DNA of 64,000 nucleotides, from assembly GCA_023437225.1 (NCBI GenBank), contig JAEZGS010000001.1, positions 321,262 to 385,261 on the forward strand, read 5' to 3'. The notes beneath the pieces were generated by a model that was not told the origin of the DNA, did no database searches, and saw nothing but the letters and a program-made list of their open reading frames with translations. The translations under genes were made by a program, and so were the position numbers. Every line of letters begins with the position of its first letter. Position 1 is the stretch's first letter. This DNA is from Bacteroidota bacterium. GTDB lineage: Bacteria; Bacteroidota; Bacteroidia; Chitinophagales; Chitinophagaceae. Below, piece after piece: positions 63,884-64,000 of the stretch.

Positions 63884-64000
63884 CTAATGTGCTAATGTGC
63901 TAATGTGCTAATATGCTAGTGTGCTAATATGCTAGTGTGCTAATATGCTAGTGTGCTAATATGCTAGTGTGCTAATGTGCTAATACAGGATGTGCTAATA
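63884..64000. repeat. Octamer tandem array (CTAATGTG type), runs off the edge
   Basis: Twelve complete 8-base units occupy 63884-63979. Three CTAATGTG units are followed by four copies of a 16-base dimer (CTAATATG+CTAGTGTG, 63908-63971) and another CTAATGTG. A broken unit and a further CTAATA follow at the window edge. The dimer shows that the array grew in steps of 16 as well as 8. It is non-coding and lies 99 bases upstream of the siderophore receptor. Confidence 0.9.

Overview
The window looks like chromosome of a free-living or plant/soil-associated member of the Bacteroidota, most likely the Chitinophagaceae. This is inferred from gene content: two SusC/SusD polysaccharide-utilisation loci, a hybrid two-component regulator, a DUF6377/SusR-type regulator, NtrC-linked FtsX-type efflux, an A2M/PBP1C pair, near-absence of Shine-Dalgarno sites and TAnnTTTG-like promoters. 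No rRNA, tRNA, transposase, phage gene or CRISPR array was seen. Coding density is high; no stretch over 300 bases lacks a gene.

Layout. 1-7.8 kb: an exported carboxylesterase, a triple-PAS histidine kinase with a lone receiver, a low-complexity BON-domain protein (minus), and an operon of two short-chain dehydrogenases around a YihY-type membrane protein. 7.9-15.7 kb: an alpha-2-macroglobulin lipoprotein with an intact thioester motif, divergent from penicillin-binding protein 1C. 15.7-25.9 kb: a compact alpha-glucan (starch-like) locus: SusR-type regulator, SusC, SusD, SusE-like protein and two tandem GH13 amylases, closed by a strong terminator. 26-33.3 kb: a DUF4412 protein, PhnA, a GMC oxidoreductase with a sugar isomerase-like protein (minus), a small unknown protein, and a beta-barrel protein with a PAP2/vanadium-haloperoxidase-like lipoprotein.

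33.4-44.5 kb: a sensor kinase/sigma-54 activator pair (minus) divergent from a MacAB/TolC-like efflux operon (adaptor, ATPase, two large permeases, outer-membrane channel). The 231-base gap between them carries GAACA/TGTTC dyads and sigma-54-like promoters, so the regulator probably controls both sides. 44.5-60.1 kb: a VOC protein, then a second utilisation locus: hybrid two-component system, GH31 alpha-xylosidase-like enzyme with a PA14 insert, SusC, SusD, a duplicated-module surface lipoprotein and, after a hairpin, a GH33 sialidase with all catalytic residues. 60.1-64 kb: a PepSY membrane protein and a siderophore-type TonB receptor (minus), with an octamer tandem array running off the right edge.

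The most unusual signals are the regulatory dyads at 36.16-36.22 kb, the pairing of an alpha-xylosidase-like GH31 with a sialidase, the duplicated unknown module in the lipoprotein at 56.9-58.4 kb, and two short-unit tandem arrays (7 bp at 33.3 kb, 8 bp at 63.9 kb), one of them grown out of a terminator-like hairpin. No wholly new multi-gene system could be demonstrated from sequence alone.
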